A stretch of DNA of 12,098 nucleotides from Pseudomonadota bacterium (GTDB lineage: Bacteria; Myxococcota; Myxococcia; Myxococcales; Myxococcaceae): positions 1 through 12,098 of the forward strand of contig JAFADT010000201.1 in NCBI GenBank assembly GCA_023424585.1, in the 5' to 3' direction. Under the pieces are notes generated by a model. The model was given only the letters and a program-made list of their open reading frames with translations. It did not search any database and was not told the DNA's origin. Numbering within the stretch: the stretch's first letter is position 1; every line of letters starts with the position of its first letter. A program made the translations under genes and the position numbers. This document shows positions 1 through 6,210 of this stretch, piece after piece.

Positions 1-330
1 GAGCGGCTGTGGGCGGCGGTCGTGTCCATGGCCGTGCTGGAGGAGCGCGTGGACGTGCGGCCCGTGCCGCTGGGGCGCACGGTGGAGCTGGGCCAGCGCC
101 TCTTCGAGGGCACTCCGGACGCCCCTCGCCTGCGCGCGAGCGCCTCGGAGCGCGCGGTGGCCGCGCTGTCTCCCGCGGTGCCGGAAGGCGCGCGCGAGGA
201 GCTGCGTCGGGTGGTGAACGTCACGCTGGCGCGCCTGCTGTCGGAGCTGGGCCCGGCGTGGCTGCGCGAAGGCCGCCTGGACCTGATCGCCTCCGCGGTG
301 CTTCCGATGGAGAGCGCGCCGGTCCCGTAG
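1..330 (+). CDS. C-terminal part of an unrecognised protein (5' end outside window)
   Basis: The frame is open from the first base of the window and ends at TAG 328-330, giving 109 residues. The codons are strongly G/C in third position, as expected for a real gene in this genome. A GTG at 22 and an ATG at 28 exist in frame, but the frame runs through the left edge without a stop and no Shine-Dalgarno sequence precedes them, so this is most likely the tail of a longer gene. The protein is soluble in appearance and rich in Ala, Leu, Arg and Glu, with helix-forming stretches such as REELRRVVNVTLARLLSEL near residues 66-84. I see no signature motif, membrane segment or cysteine pattern and cannot assign a function. 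It is followed by a 207-bp gap before the polysaccharide genes, so it is probably a separate transcription unit. Confidence 0.6.
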   Translation, partial: ERLWAAVVSMAVLEERVDVRPVPLGRTVELGQRLFEGTPDAPRLRASASERAVAALSPAVPEGAREELRRVVNVTLARLLSELGPAWLREGRLDLIASAVLPMESAPVP

Positions 331-537
331 CTTTTTCAGCCTTGCGCCGCCCGGCGGTTCAGGGCGATCCCGCAACTGCCCGAAGATACGGGCGATCCCC
401 GACGCCAGTCCCTGGCACGCGCGCTGCTTTGCCCCTTGCCCGCCAGCTGTTTGCAGTTTGCAAACAAAGGGCAATTCACGAGGGCCAGGGGCAGGCGTGT
501 GACGGGACGAGCGACCGACAGCGAAGGGGTGGCGTAC
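331..537 (+). promoter_or_regulatory. Upstream region of the polysaccharide unit, with a GTTTGCAAAC palindrome
   Basis: This gap holds several short repeats. A perfect 10-bp palindrome GTTTGCAAAC lies at 456-465. TTTGCA occurs twice in direct orientation (450-455 and 457-462). TTGCCC (436-441) is inverted as GGGCAA (469-474). A 10-bp direct repeat GGGCGATCCC lies at 362-371 and 390-399. The 440-480 part is AT-richer than its surroundings, as expected for a promoter or operator. No clear -35/-10 pair could be fixed: TTGCAG at 451 is the best -35-like hexamer, but the -10 at matching distance is poor. I infer that the promoter and a regulator site for the ligase gene lie here. Confidence 0.35.
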
Positions 538-1821
538 ATGGGACCGGGCGCGGTGGGGCAGCGTCGCGACGTGCTGGCTTTCTTCATGCTCACGGCGTTC
601 GCGGCGGTGATGTACGCCGTGCCGGGTGAGTGGATCCCCGCGCTGGAGCCGCTGCGGCTCGCGCTGCTCACGTCGGGGCTGGGCGCGGGGCTGATGGTGA
701 TGCGCCGCATCGGCAAGGCGGAGCCCCTCTACTTCGATGGCGCGCGGGGCATCGCGCTCCTGGCGTTCTCGTCTCTGGCGTTCTGCTCGGTGGCGTGGAG
801 CGTGAACCCGGAGGTGACGCGCTTCCAGGGCGTGGAGCTGCTCAAGCTCACGGCCATCTACCTGACGCTCGTCAACGTCCTCACCACGCCCAGGCGGCTG
901 GCGGTGGTGTGCGGCGCCATGGTGCTGGGCGCCATCGTGACGTCCATTGGCGTCATCAACTGGTACATCGTCGGCGTGGACATGGTGGAGGGCTTCCGTT
1001 CGCGCTGGGTCGGCGTGTACGCGGACCCGAACCACATGGCCATGAACATGGTGCTGGTGGTGCCGCTCGCCGTGGCGTTCCTCGCGCGCAAGAGCACCCC
1101 ATGGGTGTTCCGCGTGCTGTGCGCGGTGTCCGCGGTGCTGGCGGTGGTGGCCATCGTGCTGTCGCACTCGCGCGGTGGCTTCATCGGCCTGTCGGTGGCC
1201 ATGGCCATGTGGGCCATCCGCGAGAAGCGCCGCATGCAGGCCATCGTGCTGGGCACGGTGTTCGTCGCGGGCCTGGCGGTGTTCGCGCCCAAGAGCTTCT
1301 GGGAGCGCAATGAGACGGTGGCGGCGTTCCACGAGGACGCGTCCGCCATGGGCCGCGTCTACGCGTGGCAGGTCGCCAGCCGCATGAGCCTGGACCGGCC
1401 GCTGTTGGGCGTGGGCGCGGGCGGCTTCCGCTACGCGTGGTTCCAGTACGCGCCGCCGGAGGCGCACCGCGCCTACGTGGCGCACAACATCTTCCTCGAC
1501 GTCATCGGGGAGCTCGGGTGGGTGGGCCTCCTGTGCTTCCTGGTGTTCTCGGGGGGAGCCGTGGGCGGGGCGGCGGCCGCGTCCTCGGACTCGGAGATGG
1601 GATGGCTGGCGCGCGCGCTGTTGGCGTCGGTGGCCGGCTACCTCATCTGTGACTTGTTCTCGGGCTACATCCTGTCCGCGCACTGCTACGTGCTCTTCGG
1701 CCTGGCCGCGAGCGCGCACCGCATCGCGCAGGCACGGGAGCGCGCCCTGGCGGTGGGGAGGCAGCCGGCGATGAAACCCGCGCCGGTGGCCACGTGGGAG
1801 GGGTCTGGGCATGCGGCGTGA
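538..1821 (+). CDS. O-antigen ligase / polysaccharide polymerase family membrane protein (Wzy_C type)
   Basis: This is a polytopic inner-membrane protein of 427 residues, about the usual length for the O-antigen ligase (WaaL)/Wzy family. These enzymes join or polymerise undecaprenyl-linked glycans on the periplasmic side. Hydrophobic segments run along most of the chain. Family marks are DPNHMA at residues 163-168, the SHSRGGF motif at 209-215 entering a membrane helix (the Arg is functionally important in the family), and a large extracytoplasmic loop from about 250 to 318 holding RPLLGVGAGGF (287-297) and AHN (315-317), followed by ELGWVGLL. ATG 538 is chosen because AAGGGG lies 8 nt upstream (524-529). 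The frame is open back to a TTG at 436, but those extra residues are polar and lack coding character. The downstream glycosyltransferase overlaps it by 11 bp. Ligase and polymerase cannot be told apart from sequence, and neither the acceptor nor the glycan is known. Confidence 0.88.
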   Translation: MGPGAVGQRRDVLAFFMLTAFAAVMYAVPGEWIPALEPLRLALLTSGLGAGLMVMRRIGKAEPLYFDGARGIALLAFSSLAFCSVAWSVNPEVTRFQGVELLKLTAIYLTLVNVLTTPRRLAVVCGAMVLGAIVTSIGVINWYIVGVDMVEGFRSRWVGVYADPNHMAMNMVLVVPLAVAFLARKSTPWVFRVLCAVSAVLAVVAIVLSHSRGGFIGLSVAMAMWAIREKRRMQAIVLGTVFVAGLAVFAPKSFWERNETVAAFHEDASAMGRVYAWQVASRMSLDRPLLGVGAGGFRYAWFQYAPPEAHRAYVAHNIFLDVIGELGWVGLLCFLVFSGGAVGGAAAASSDSEMGWLARALLASVAGYLICDLFSGYILSAHCYVLFGLAASAHRIAQARERALAVGRQPAMKPAPVATWEGSGHAA

Positions 1822-2965
1822 GGATGCGCGGATGGGGCAGGAGCCCCTCCGCCTGGTGCAGTTCACCCGGTCGTTCCACATTGGCGGCACCGAGGTGCAG
1901 GTGCTGGAGCTGCTGCGAGGCCTGCCCTCCAGCTACCGGTTGCAGGTGTCGGTGCTGGACGACGCCGGACCCCTGATGGGCGCGGTGTGGAAGCTGGGCC
2001 ACGCGCCGGAGGTGTTCTCCCTCAAGGGCTCGCTCGCGCAGCCCAACACGCTGTTGCAGATCCACCGGATGGCCCGCTGGCTCAAGCGCCACCGCGTGCA
2101 GCTGGTGCACGTGCACGACTTCTACTCCAGCATCGTCGCGGTGCCGGCCGCGAAGCTCGCGGGCGCGAAGGTCATCGTCGGCCGGCTGGACCTGTCCCAC
2201 TGGCAGGGCAAGGCGCGCCGCCTGCTGCACGCGCAGGTGACCCGGCTGGCGGACCACGTCGTCGCCAACGCGGAGGCCATCCGCCAGATGCTGATCCACG
2301 AGGAGGGCCTGCCCGCCTCGCGCATCTCCATCATCCACAACGGCCTGGACCTCCCGCGCTTCGACGCCCGCGCGGCGGAGGGGTTCAAGGACACGCTGCC
2401 GGACACCGGCGGTGTGCCCACGGTCATCCACGTGGCCAACATGAACCACCCCGTGAAGCGGCAGGAGGATGTGCTCCTCGCGCTTGCCATGCTGCGTCAT
2501 GAGGGGACGCGGCTGAACGCGTGGTTCGTGGGAGACGGGCCACGCCGGCCGGCGCTGGAGAAGATGGCGCACGAGCTGGGGGTGTCGGACGGGGTGCACT
2601 TCCTGAAGCACCGCACGGACGTTCCGGCCCTCTACGGGCAGGCCACGTTCGGCGTGCTGTGCTCCACCGCGGAGGGCATGTCCAACGCGGTGATGGAGGG
2701 CATGGCGGCGGGGCTGCCCATGGTGGTGACGCGCGTGGGCGGCAACCCGGACCTCATCGCGGACGGCGAGCGCGGGCTGGTGGTGGAGCCGGAGCGGCCC
2801 GCCCAACTGGCCCAGGCGTTCCGCCGCCTGCTGGCCCAGCCCCAGGAGGCCCGGAAGATGGGCAAGGCCGCCCGGGGCTTCGTCGCCCGCGAGCTGTCCC
2901 TGGAGAAGCTGGTGCGCCGGCATGACGCGCTGTACCGCCAGGTGGCAGGACTTCCTCCCGGCTGA
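1811..2965 (+). CDS. GT4-family glycosyltransferase (GT-B fold)
   Basis: The 384-residue protein is the usual length for a GT4 retaining glycosyltransferase, which moves a sugar from a nucleotide-sugar donor to a growing glycan at the cytoplasmic membrane face. The N-terminal acceptor domain begins with FHIGGTEVQ (residues 22-30), the glycine loop of the family. IHNGLD lies at 175-180 near the start of the C-terminal domain, and GDGP at 241-244. The donor-site E-x7-E motif is intact: E288 and E296 within AEGMSNAVMEGMAAGLP, followed by GGNPDLI (310-316). The start at ATG 1811 is supported by GGAGGGG at 1797-1803, 7 nt upstream; an in-frame ATG at 1832 is an alternative. The 11-bp overlap with the ligase gene implies translational coupling and work on the same glycan. 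There is no signal peptide or membrane segment. The sugar donor cannot be predicted. Confidence 0.9.
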   Translation: MRREDARMGQEPLRLVQFTRSFHIGGTEVQVLELLRGLPSSYRLQVSVLDDAGPLMGAVWKLGHAPEVFSLKGSLAQPNTLLQIHRMARWLKRHRVQLVHVHDFYSSIVAVPAAKLAGAKVIVGRLDLSHWQGKARRLLHAQVTRLADHVVANAEAIRQMLIHEEGLPASRISIIHNGLDLPRFDARAAEGFKDTLPDTGGVPTVIHVANMNHPVKRQEDVLLALAMLRHEGTRLNAWFVGDGPRRPALEKMAHELGVSDGVHFLKHRTDVPALYGQATFGVLCSTAEGMSNAVMEGMAAGLPMVVTRVGGNPDLIADGERGLVVEPERPAQLAQAFRRLLAQPQEARKMGKAARGFVARELSLEKLVRRHDALYRQVAGLPPG

Positions 2966-3013
2966 AACCCGCCCCAGGGGGCCGGGAAATGTCAGACCGA
3001 TCCGGATAATCCA

Positions 3014-3043
3014 CGCCCGCTCCCAAGAAATTGGGGGCGGGCG
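3014..3043 (+). terminator. Strong stem-loop after the glycosyltransferase gene (possible transcript end)
   Basis: The 13-bp arms 3014-3026 and 3031-3043 pair around a GAAA tetraloop (3027-3030), 48 nt after the glycosyltransferase stop. The only non-Watson-Crick pair is T3021 with G3036. In RNA from the + strand it is a U-G wobble and the loop is a GNRA tetraloop; in RNA from the - strand it would be an A-C mismatch with a UUUC loop. The hairpin therefore looks selected in + strand RNA. No T-tract follows, so it may be a 3'-end stabiliser, a Rho-dependent end or a weak terminator rather than a classic intrinsic one. Confidence 0.5.
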
Positions 3044-3080
3044 CGTTCGTAGGAGGGGGAGGGCGCACTTTCCGCCGGGC

Positions 3081-3096
3081 CCTGCGTGTGCGCAGG
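3081..3096. repeat. Perfect inverted repeat CCTGCG-TGTG-CGCAGG
   Basis: Six-base perfect arms flank a 4-base centre. It sits directly before the AT-richer TTATAGATGGGAAT stretch, a fitting place for a regulator site upstream of a -10 element, or it may be a small RNA hairpin. Which of these applies cannot be told from the sequence. Confidence 0.35.
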
Positions 3097-3175
3097 TTAT
3101 AGATGGGAATAGCGCGATTTTCGTGGAGTTTGGAGGGCAGGCTGTGGTAATGGCGCCTCGGGTGTTGCCGGAACC

Positions 3176-3191
3176 GGTGAGCGTGCTCACC
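3176..3191. repeat. Inverted repeat GGTGAGC-GT-GCTCACC
   Basis: Seven-base perfect arms are separated by two bases, giving a 16-bp dyad of a size typical for dimeric DNA-binding proteins. As RNA it would form a 6-bp stem with a CGUG loop. No adjacent gene start explains it as an operator. Confidence 0.35.
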
Positions 3192-3395
3192 CTGGTCAAG
3201 GCGGATCAGGTGGGTGGCGGAATCACCGCTGGTGCGTAGGGGTTGTGAAGGAGACGGACGCCGAGCGCGGGGCCCGGTAGCGACGGGACGCGGGGCGGAC
3301 GGCAGGACACATGAAGGTGGCGTGGGGCTGGCCAGCGGGCCGCTTCACATCCGCCGCGACTTTACGAGGCCCTGCCAGTCGGCACGAGGCCCGGG

Positions 3396-3442
3396 GCGCT
3401 CGCCGGTAAAACTCCAAGGTGCCGGCGAGCGCTCTCTTTTTT
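3396..3442 (+). terminator. Intrinsic (Rho-independent) terminator, + strand
   Basis: A perfect 11-bp stem (GCGCTCGCCGG 3396-3406 with CCGGCGAGCGC 3422-3432) encloses a 15-nt loop and is followed at once by TCTC and six Ts (3437-3442). The T-tract is only on the + strand; the opposite side is GC-rich, so this does not end the convergent cyclodeaminase transcript. It lies 431 nt after the glycosyltransferase stop codon, which implies a + strand transcript reaching this far with no recognisable gene. Confidence 0.85.
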
Positions 3443-3461
3443 GCCTCACAGCTCCGCACTC

Positions 3462-3498
3462 GTGTGTCCTCCGGGTTGTTTCCGTGAGGAGGACGCAC
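3462..3498 (+). other. 11-bp stem-loop between terminator and cyclodeaminase 3' end
   Basis: Arms 3462-3472 and 3488-3498 pair over 11 positions with a 15-nt loop. The single non-canonical pair (T3465 with G3495) is a U-G wobble in + strand RNA but an A-C mismatch in - strand RNA. No T-tract follows on either side. It may be a second 3' barrier between the convergent units, but the role is unknown. Confidence 0.35.
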
Positions 3499-3547
3499 CG
3501 GGTGGGATGCGCCGGAGGGCCGCAGAAGCGGGCGCCCCGGGTCCACC

Positions 3548-4510
3548 TCAGGCTTCGTCGACGAGGTCGAAGCGCTGGCCCACGCCCTTGGCCAGGGCGA
3601 CGTCGTAGAGCGCGCGGGCCAGGGCCACGTCCTGCACGGCGAGGCCGGTGGAGTCGAAGAGGGTGACCTCGGTGCCGATGCGGCCGGGCTTGCGGCCCGC
3701 GACGACCTCCCCGAGGGTGCCGGCGAGCTGCTCGGGCCGGAGGAGCCCGTCGTGGAGCGGGACGTTCACCTCGCCGGAGTGGAGCGCCTGATCCGCGTCA
3801 TCGATGAAGACGCGGCCTTCGACGAGCAGGCGCGGATCCAGCTCCTGCTTGCCGGGGGCGTCCGCGCCCATGGCGTTGATGTGGGCGCCGGCCTGGACCC
3901 ACTCGCGGCGGACCACGGGGGCGCGCGCGGGGGTGGCGGAGCAGACGATGTCCGCGCCGGAGGCCTCCTGGAGGCTCACCACGCGGCCGCCCTTCTCCTT
4001 CTGGAGGGCCTCGGCGGCCTGGGGGGAGGCGTCCGCCAGGAGCAACTCCAGGTCCCCGAAGAGGGCGCGGTGCGCGTCGATGAGGACGCGCGCCTGCACG
4101 CCGCAGCCCACGAGCCCCAGCGTGCGGGGCTGCTTCCTGGCCAGGTACTTGGACGCGACGCCGCCGGCCGCGCCGGTGCGCCACGCGGTGAGCAGCGTGC
4201 CGTCCAGGATGGCCAGCGGGGACGCGGTGTCCGGATCGCTGAGCACGTACACGGCACGCACCGTGGGCAGGCCGTGCTTGCGCGGGTTCTGGGGATGGGC
4301 GTTGACCCACTTCACGCCGGCCGCGCCGTCGAGGAACGCCGGCATGGCGCGGAAGTCGCCGTCGTACTTCGGCAGGGACAGGTACACCTTGGGGGGCATG
4401 AGCGCGTCGCCGCGGCCATGGGCCAGGAAGGCACGCTCGACGGCTTCCAGGCCGAGCTCGACGGTGTAGAGGCCGCGCAGATCCCTGGCGCTGAGGAGGA
4501 GGGTGGGCAT
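3548..4510 (-). CDS. Ornithine cyclodeaminase / mu-crystallin family NAD(P)-dependent protein
   Basis: The 320-residue protein has the full length and motif order of the ornithine cyclodeaminase/mu-crystallin/archaeal alanine dehydrogenase family. Members use NAD(P) for cyclodeamination of ornithine or lysine, alanine dehydrogenation, or ketimine reduction, in the cytoplasm. Visible are MPPKVYL (38-44), GVKWVNAHPQNP with K67 (the conserved substrate-binding Lys), AWRTGAAGG with R111, the Rossmann loop GLVGCGVQAR (132-141), GADAPGKQELD with D217 (the conserved catalytic Asp position), and the terminal DSTGLAVQDVALA (286-298). The frame is open upstream to 4699, but ATG 4510 starts exactly where the family does, and the extra residues look non-coding. 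There is no Shine-Dalgarno sequence; instead a promoter ends 6 bp before the ATG, so translation is probably leaderless. Substrate specificity cannot be read from sequence; the locus has no siderophore, proline or opine genes to guide it. Confidence 0.88.
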   Translation of the reverse strand: MPTLLLSARDLRGLYTVELGLEAVERAFLAHGRGDALMPPKVYLSLPKYDGDFRAMPAFLDGAAGVKWVNAHPQNPRKHGLPTVRAVYVLSDPDTASPLAILDGTLLTAWRTGAAGGVASKYLARKQPRTLGLVGCGVQARVLIDAHRALFGDLELLLADASPQAAEALQKEKGGRVVSLQEASGADIVCSATPARAPVVRREWVQAGAHINAMGADAPGKQELDPRLLVEGRVFIDDADQALHSGEVNVPLHDGLLRPEQLAGTLGEVVAGRKPGRIGTEVTLFDSTGLAVQDVALARALYDVALAKGVGQRFDLVDEA

Positions 4511-4516
4511 GGGCGC

Positions 4517-4545
4517 GCTATACCCAAGAACGCAGGGGACCCCAA
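4517..4545 (-). promoter_or_regulatory. Sigma-70-type promoter giving a leaderless cyclodeaminase mRNA
   Basis: On the - strand, TTGGGG (4545-4540) and TATAGC (4522-4517) are separated by 17 bp. Only six bases (GCGCCC) lie between the -10 hexamer and the ATG at 4510, so the expected transcription start falls on the A of the start codon. No purine-rich ribosome-binding sequence precedes the ATG. Position and spacing are seen; activity is inferred. Confidence 0.55.
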
Positions 4546-4763
4546 GGGCTGTCCCGCCGTGACGTCTGGCCAGAGGCGCTCCGGGAGGGGAGGTGGGCAT
4601 GTCTGGGATTGGCAGGTGGCGCAATCCGGACGGCTCGGGCTGCGGGGGATGCACGACACGGGCCGGAGGACAGCCATCACGTGCCGCCCGCCGTACCATC
4701 CGTCACCCACCAGCCGCGTGGGGGCAAGGCCGTTGCTCGAAGGACGACGGAGGCGGGACTCCT

Positions 4764-4782
4764 CGGACGCGTCCACGCCAAT
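4764..4782. repeat. 19-bp direct repeat, distal copy (matches 3' end of pyrD)
   Basis: CGGACGCGTCCACGCCAAT is identical to 8630-8648 and in the same orientation. It contains the palindrome GGACGCGTCC. Read on the - strand it would encode IGVDAS, the last residues but one of PyrD, yet here it is followed by an open frame rather than a stop. On the pyrD-upstream side a CGCG five bases away is also shared, so the likeness may extend slightly further in degraded form. Confidence 0.7.
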
Positions 4783-4807
4783 GGTTCCGCGGGCCGCTCC
4801 TCGCGGC

Positions 4808-6205
4808 TCAGGCATACAGCTCGCTCAGCGGTCCCGCCGCGATGCGCGTGCTGCCCTCCTGCCCGAAGGTGTTGAAGTCCGCGTCTCCGAACGCGTGGCC
4901 GAGCGTGTTGAAGAGGTTGGAGACCTGCCGGTTCCGGGCTGCGTCGTACTTCGGGTACACGACCGTGCGCCCGTCGGTCTTCAGGCCCAGCGCGTTGCCG
5001 CCCACCACGAGCTTCGGCCACTCACGCGAGGTGGAGTGGTGCTGCTCGCCGTTGTCGGACATGAAGACGATCGCCGTGTGATCCAGCATCGAGCCGCTCG
5101 CGCCAATCTCGGGCGTGGCGGCCAGCGTCCTCGCCAGGTTCGCCACCAACTGCACGTGGCGGCGGGTGACCTCGGCGACGCGATCCCAGTTCTGCCCCGC
5201 ATCCAGGCTGTGCTGCAGGTTGTGTCGCGGGATGTCGCTCACGTCCGGGCCGTAGGCCACGTCGAAGCCCGAGCTGCCCGTCGCCAGCACGACCGTGTTC
5301 GTCAGCCCACCCAGGAGGGACGCCGTGGCGATCTGGAACTGCGCCTCGAACCACTTCAGCGAGTCGGGCGGTGAGCCCGCTCCGGTGAGCAGCGGGTTGT
5401 CCTTCGGCGCCAGCGGTAGGTAGGGCCGCACTCGGTCCGCCATGCCGGTGAGCTGATCCTCCCGCGTGCGCAGCGACTCGAGCGAGGAGACGTAGCGCTC
5501 CAGTTTCAGCCGCTCGTTGGAGTTGCCGCTGAACGCCGCCAGCGCCTTGCGCGAGTCGGCCAGCGCGAAGTCGAAGAGCATCTTGCGATCGCGCCCACTC
5601 GTCGAGCCGCCGAGCAGCGAGCCGAAGGTGCTGTCGAACGCGAGCGACGGGTTGACGATGATGCCCGCGGGCTTGCGCGGCCCGAGCGCGCAGGTCTCGT
5701 ACACGATCGACACGCGCGCGGAGCTGGTGCCCAGGCGCAGCACGTCGAACGGGGCGCCCCGGCGCAGGCGAGGCGCGATCACCGCGTCGAAGGTCGCGCC
5801 CGCGCCGTTCACCGCGCAGCTCAGCCCGCCCGTCCCGCTGGAGTGCCCGCCACCCGCGATGAGGTTCGAGAGCCCCAGCAGCACGGCGGAGCGGTTCACC
5901 AGGTCGATGTTGCCGGAAGACGCCGCCAACGGCCCGAGACTGATCGCGCTGGCGAGATCGTCGCCCTCACGCACCAGCGGCGTGTCCTTGTACGCGTCCC
6001 AGAAGAGGCGGTCGGAGGTGTTGGCGCGTCCCCCCAGCGCCGCGCGGGTGCCCGTGCTCAGGAGCGCGCGGGGGTAGACGCCATTGCACTCGAGGACCAG
6101 CACCAGGCGCGCCGGCAACGCTGACGACTGGGCGTAGACGTCGCGGAAGTAGGGCGCGAAGAGGCCGGCGGCCATGCCCTTCAGGACGGTTCGTCGCGAG
6201 AACAT
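4808..6205 (-). CDS. DUF1552 family Tat-exported protein
   Basis: The 465-residue protein starts MFSRRTVLKG, a twin-arginine signal (R4-R5), then a hydrophobic stretch to about residue 20 and a likely cleavage near VYAQSS, so it should be exported folded to the periplasm or beyond. Typical DUF1552 (PF07586) marks are LVLECNGVYP (36-45), GGGHSSGTGGL (118-128), IPRHNLQHSLDAG (325-337) and AIVFMSDNGEQHH (378-390) followed by PKLVVGGNALG. The SDNG segment resembles metal-site motifs of sulfatase/alkaline-phosphatase relatives, but that is only a distant likeness and the biochemical role of the family is unknown. ATG 6205 is preferred because GGAGAG lies 8 nt upstream; a GTG at 6214 overlapping the upstream TGA (GTGA) is the alternative. 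It is coupled to the DUF1592-type lipoprotein gene, the usual partner of this family. Serine codons favour TCG (11 of the first 30) over TCC (7), unlike pyrD. Confidence 0.88.
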   Translation of the reverse strand: MFSRRTVLKGMAAGLFAPYFRDVYAQSSALPARLVLVLECNGVYPRALLSTGTRAALGGRANTSDRLFWDAYKDTPLVREGDDLASAISLGPLAASSGNIDLVNRSAVLLGLSNLIAGGGHSSGTGGLSCAVNGAGATFDAVIAPRLRRGAPFDVLRLGTSSARVSIVYETCALGPRKPAGIIVNPSLAFDSTFGSLLGGSTSGRDRKMLFDFALADSRKALAAFSGNSNERLKLERYVSSLESLRTREDQLTGMADRVRPYLPLAPKDNPLLTGAGSPPDSLKWFEAQFQIATASLLGGLTNTVVLATGSSGFDVAYGPDVSDIPRHNLQHSLDAGQNWDRVAEVTRRHVQLVANLARTLAATPEIGASGSMLDHTAIVFMSDNGEQHHSTSREWPKLVVGGNALGLKTDGRTVVYPKYDAARNRQVSNLFNTLGHAFGDADFNTFGQEGSTRIAAGPLSELYA

Positions 6206-6210
6206 GGCAG

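Larger units (their letters stand above)
2966..3547 (+). other. 582-bp gene-free, hairpin-rich region between convergent genes (possible small RNA or long 3' UTR)
   Basis: No convincing protein gene is present; the open frames crossing it lack coding-like third positions or run antisense into the cyclodeaminase gene. It contains five stem-loop candidates: 3014-3043 (13 bp, GAAA loop), 3081-3096 (6 bp, TGTG loop), 3176-3191 (7-bp arms, GT centre), 3396-3432 with a T-tract (intrinsic terminator) and 3462-3498 (11 bp). The wobble pairs in 3014-3043 and 3462-3498, and the T-tract after 3432, all fit RNA made from the + strand. The stretch around 3097-3150 is AT-richer and has a TATAGA (3099-3104) that could be a -10 element, though I find no matching -35. 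Two tiny frames (3103-3150, 15 codons and a stop; 3150-3239, 29 codons and a stop) overlap at TAATG, but both are weak. Confidence 0.4.
4511..4807. other. 297-bp intergenic region between the DUF1552 gene and the cyclodeaminase gene
   Basis: It holds the cyclodeaminase promoter at its left end, the distal copy of the 19-bp repeat (4764-4782), and a small hairpin right after the DUF1552 stop (GCCGC 4793-4797 with GCGGC 4803-4807) that has no T-tract. Open frames here are continuations of shadow frames. I see nothing else coding. Confidence 0.4.

Noticed and set aside
436..537. Longer N-terminus for the ligase from a TTG at 436
   Set aside because: The added residues are polar and non-coding in character and overlap the palindromic regulatory patch; ATG 538 has a good Shine-Dalgarno sequence.
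3262..3402. CGAGCGC (3262-3268) could pair with GCGCTCG (3396-3402) and compete with the terminator, as in a riboswitch
   Set aside because: The match is only 7 bp in GC-rich DNA, and no + strand gene lies downstream to be controlled; the next gene is convergent.
3000..3500. Possible retron msr-msd region, given the hairpins and a myxobacterial host
   Set aside because: No reverse transcriptase gene is adjacent in the window, and the inverted-repeat layout expected for msr-msd is not seen.
3223..3546. Open frame of 107 codons on the - strand in the same gap
   Set aside because: Arg/Pro-rich with no family likeness, no Shine-Dalgarno sequence and poor third-position pattern; taken as chance in GC-rich DNA.
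3214..3666. Open frame of 150 codons on the + strand across the intergenic region
   Set aside because: It runs through the intrinsic terminator and then antisense into the cyclodeaminase gene; its composition is Arg/Gly-rich in the way of a shadow frame, and no motif is present.
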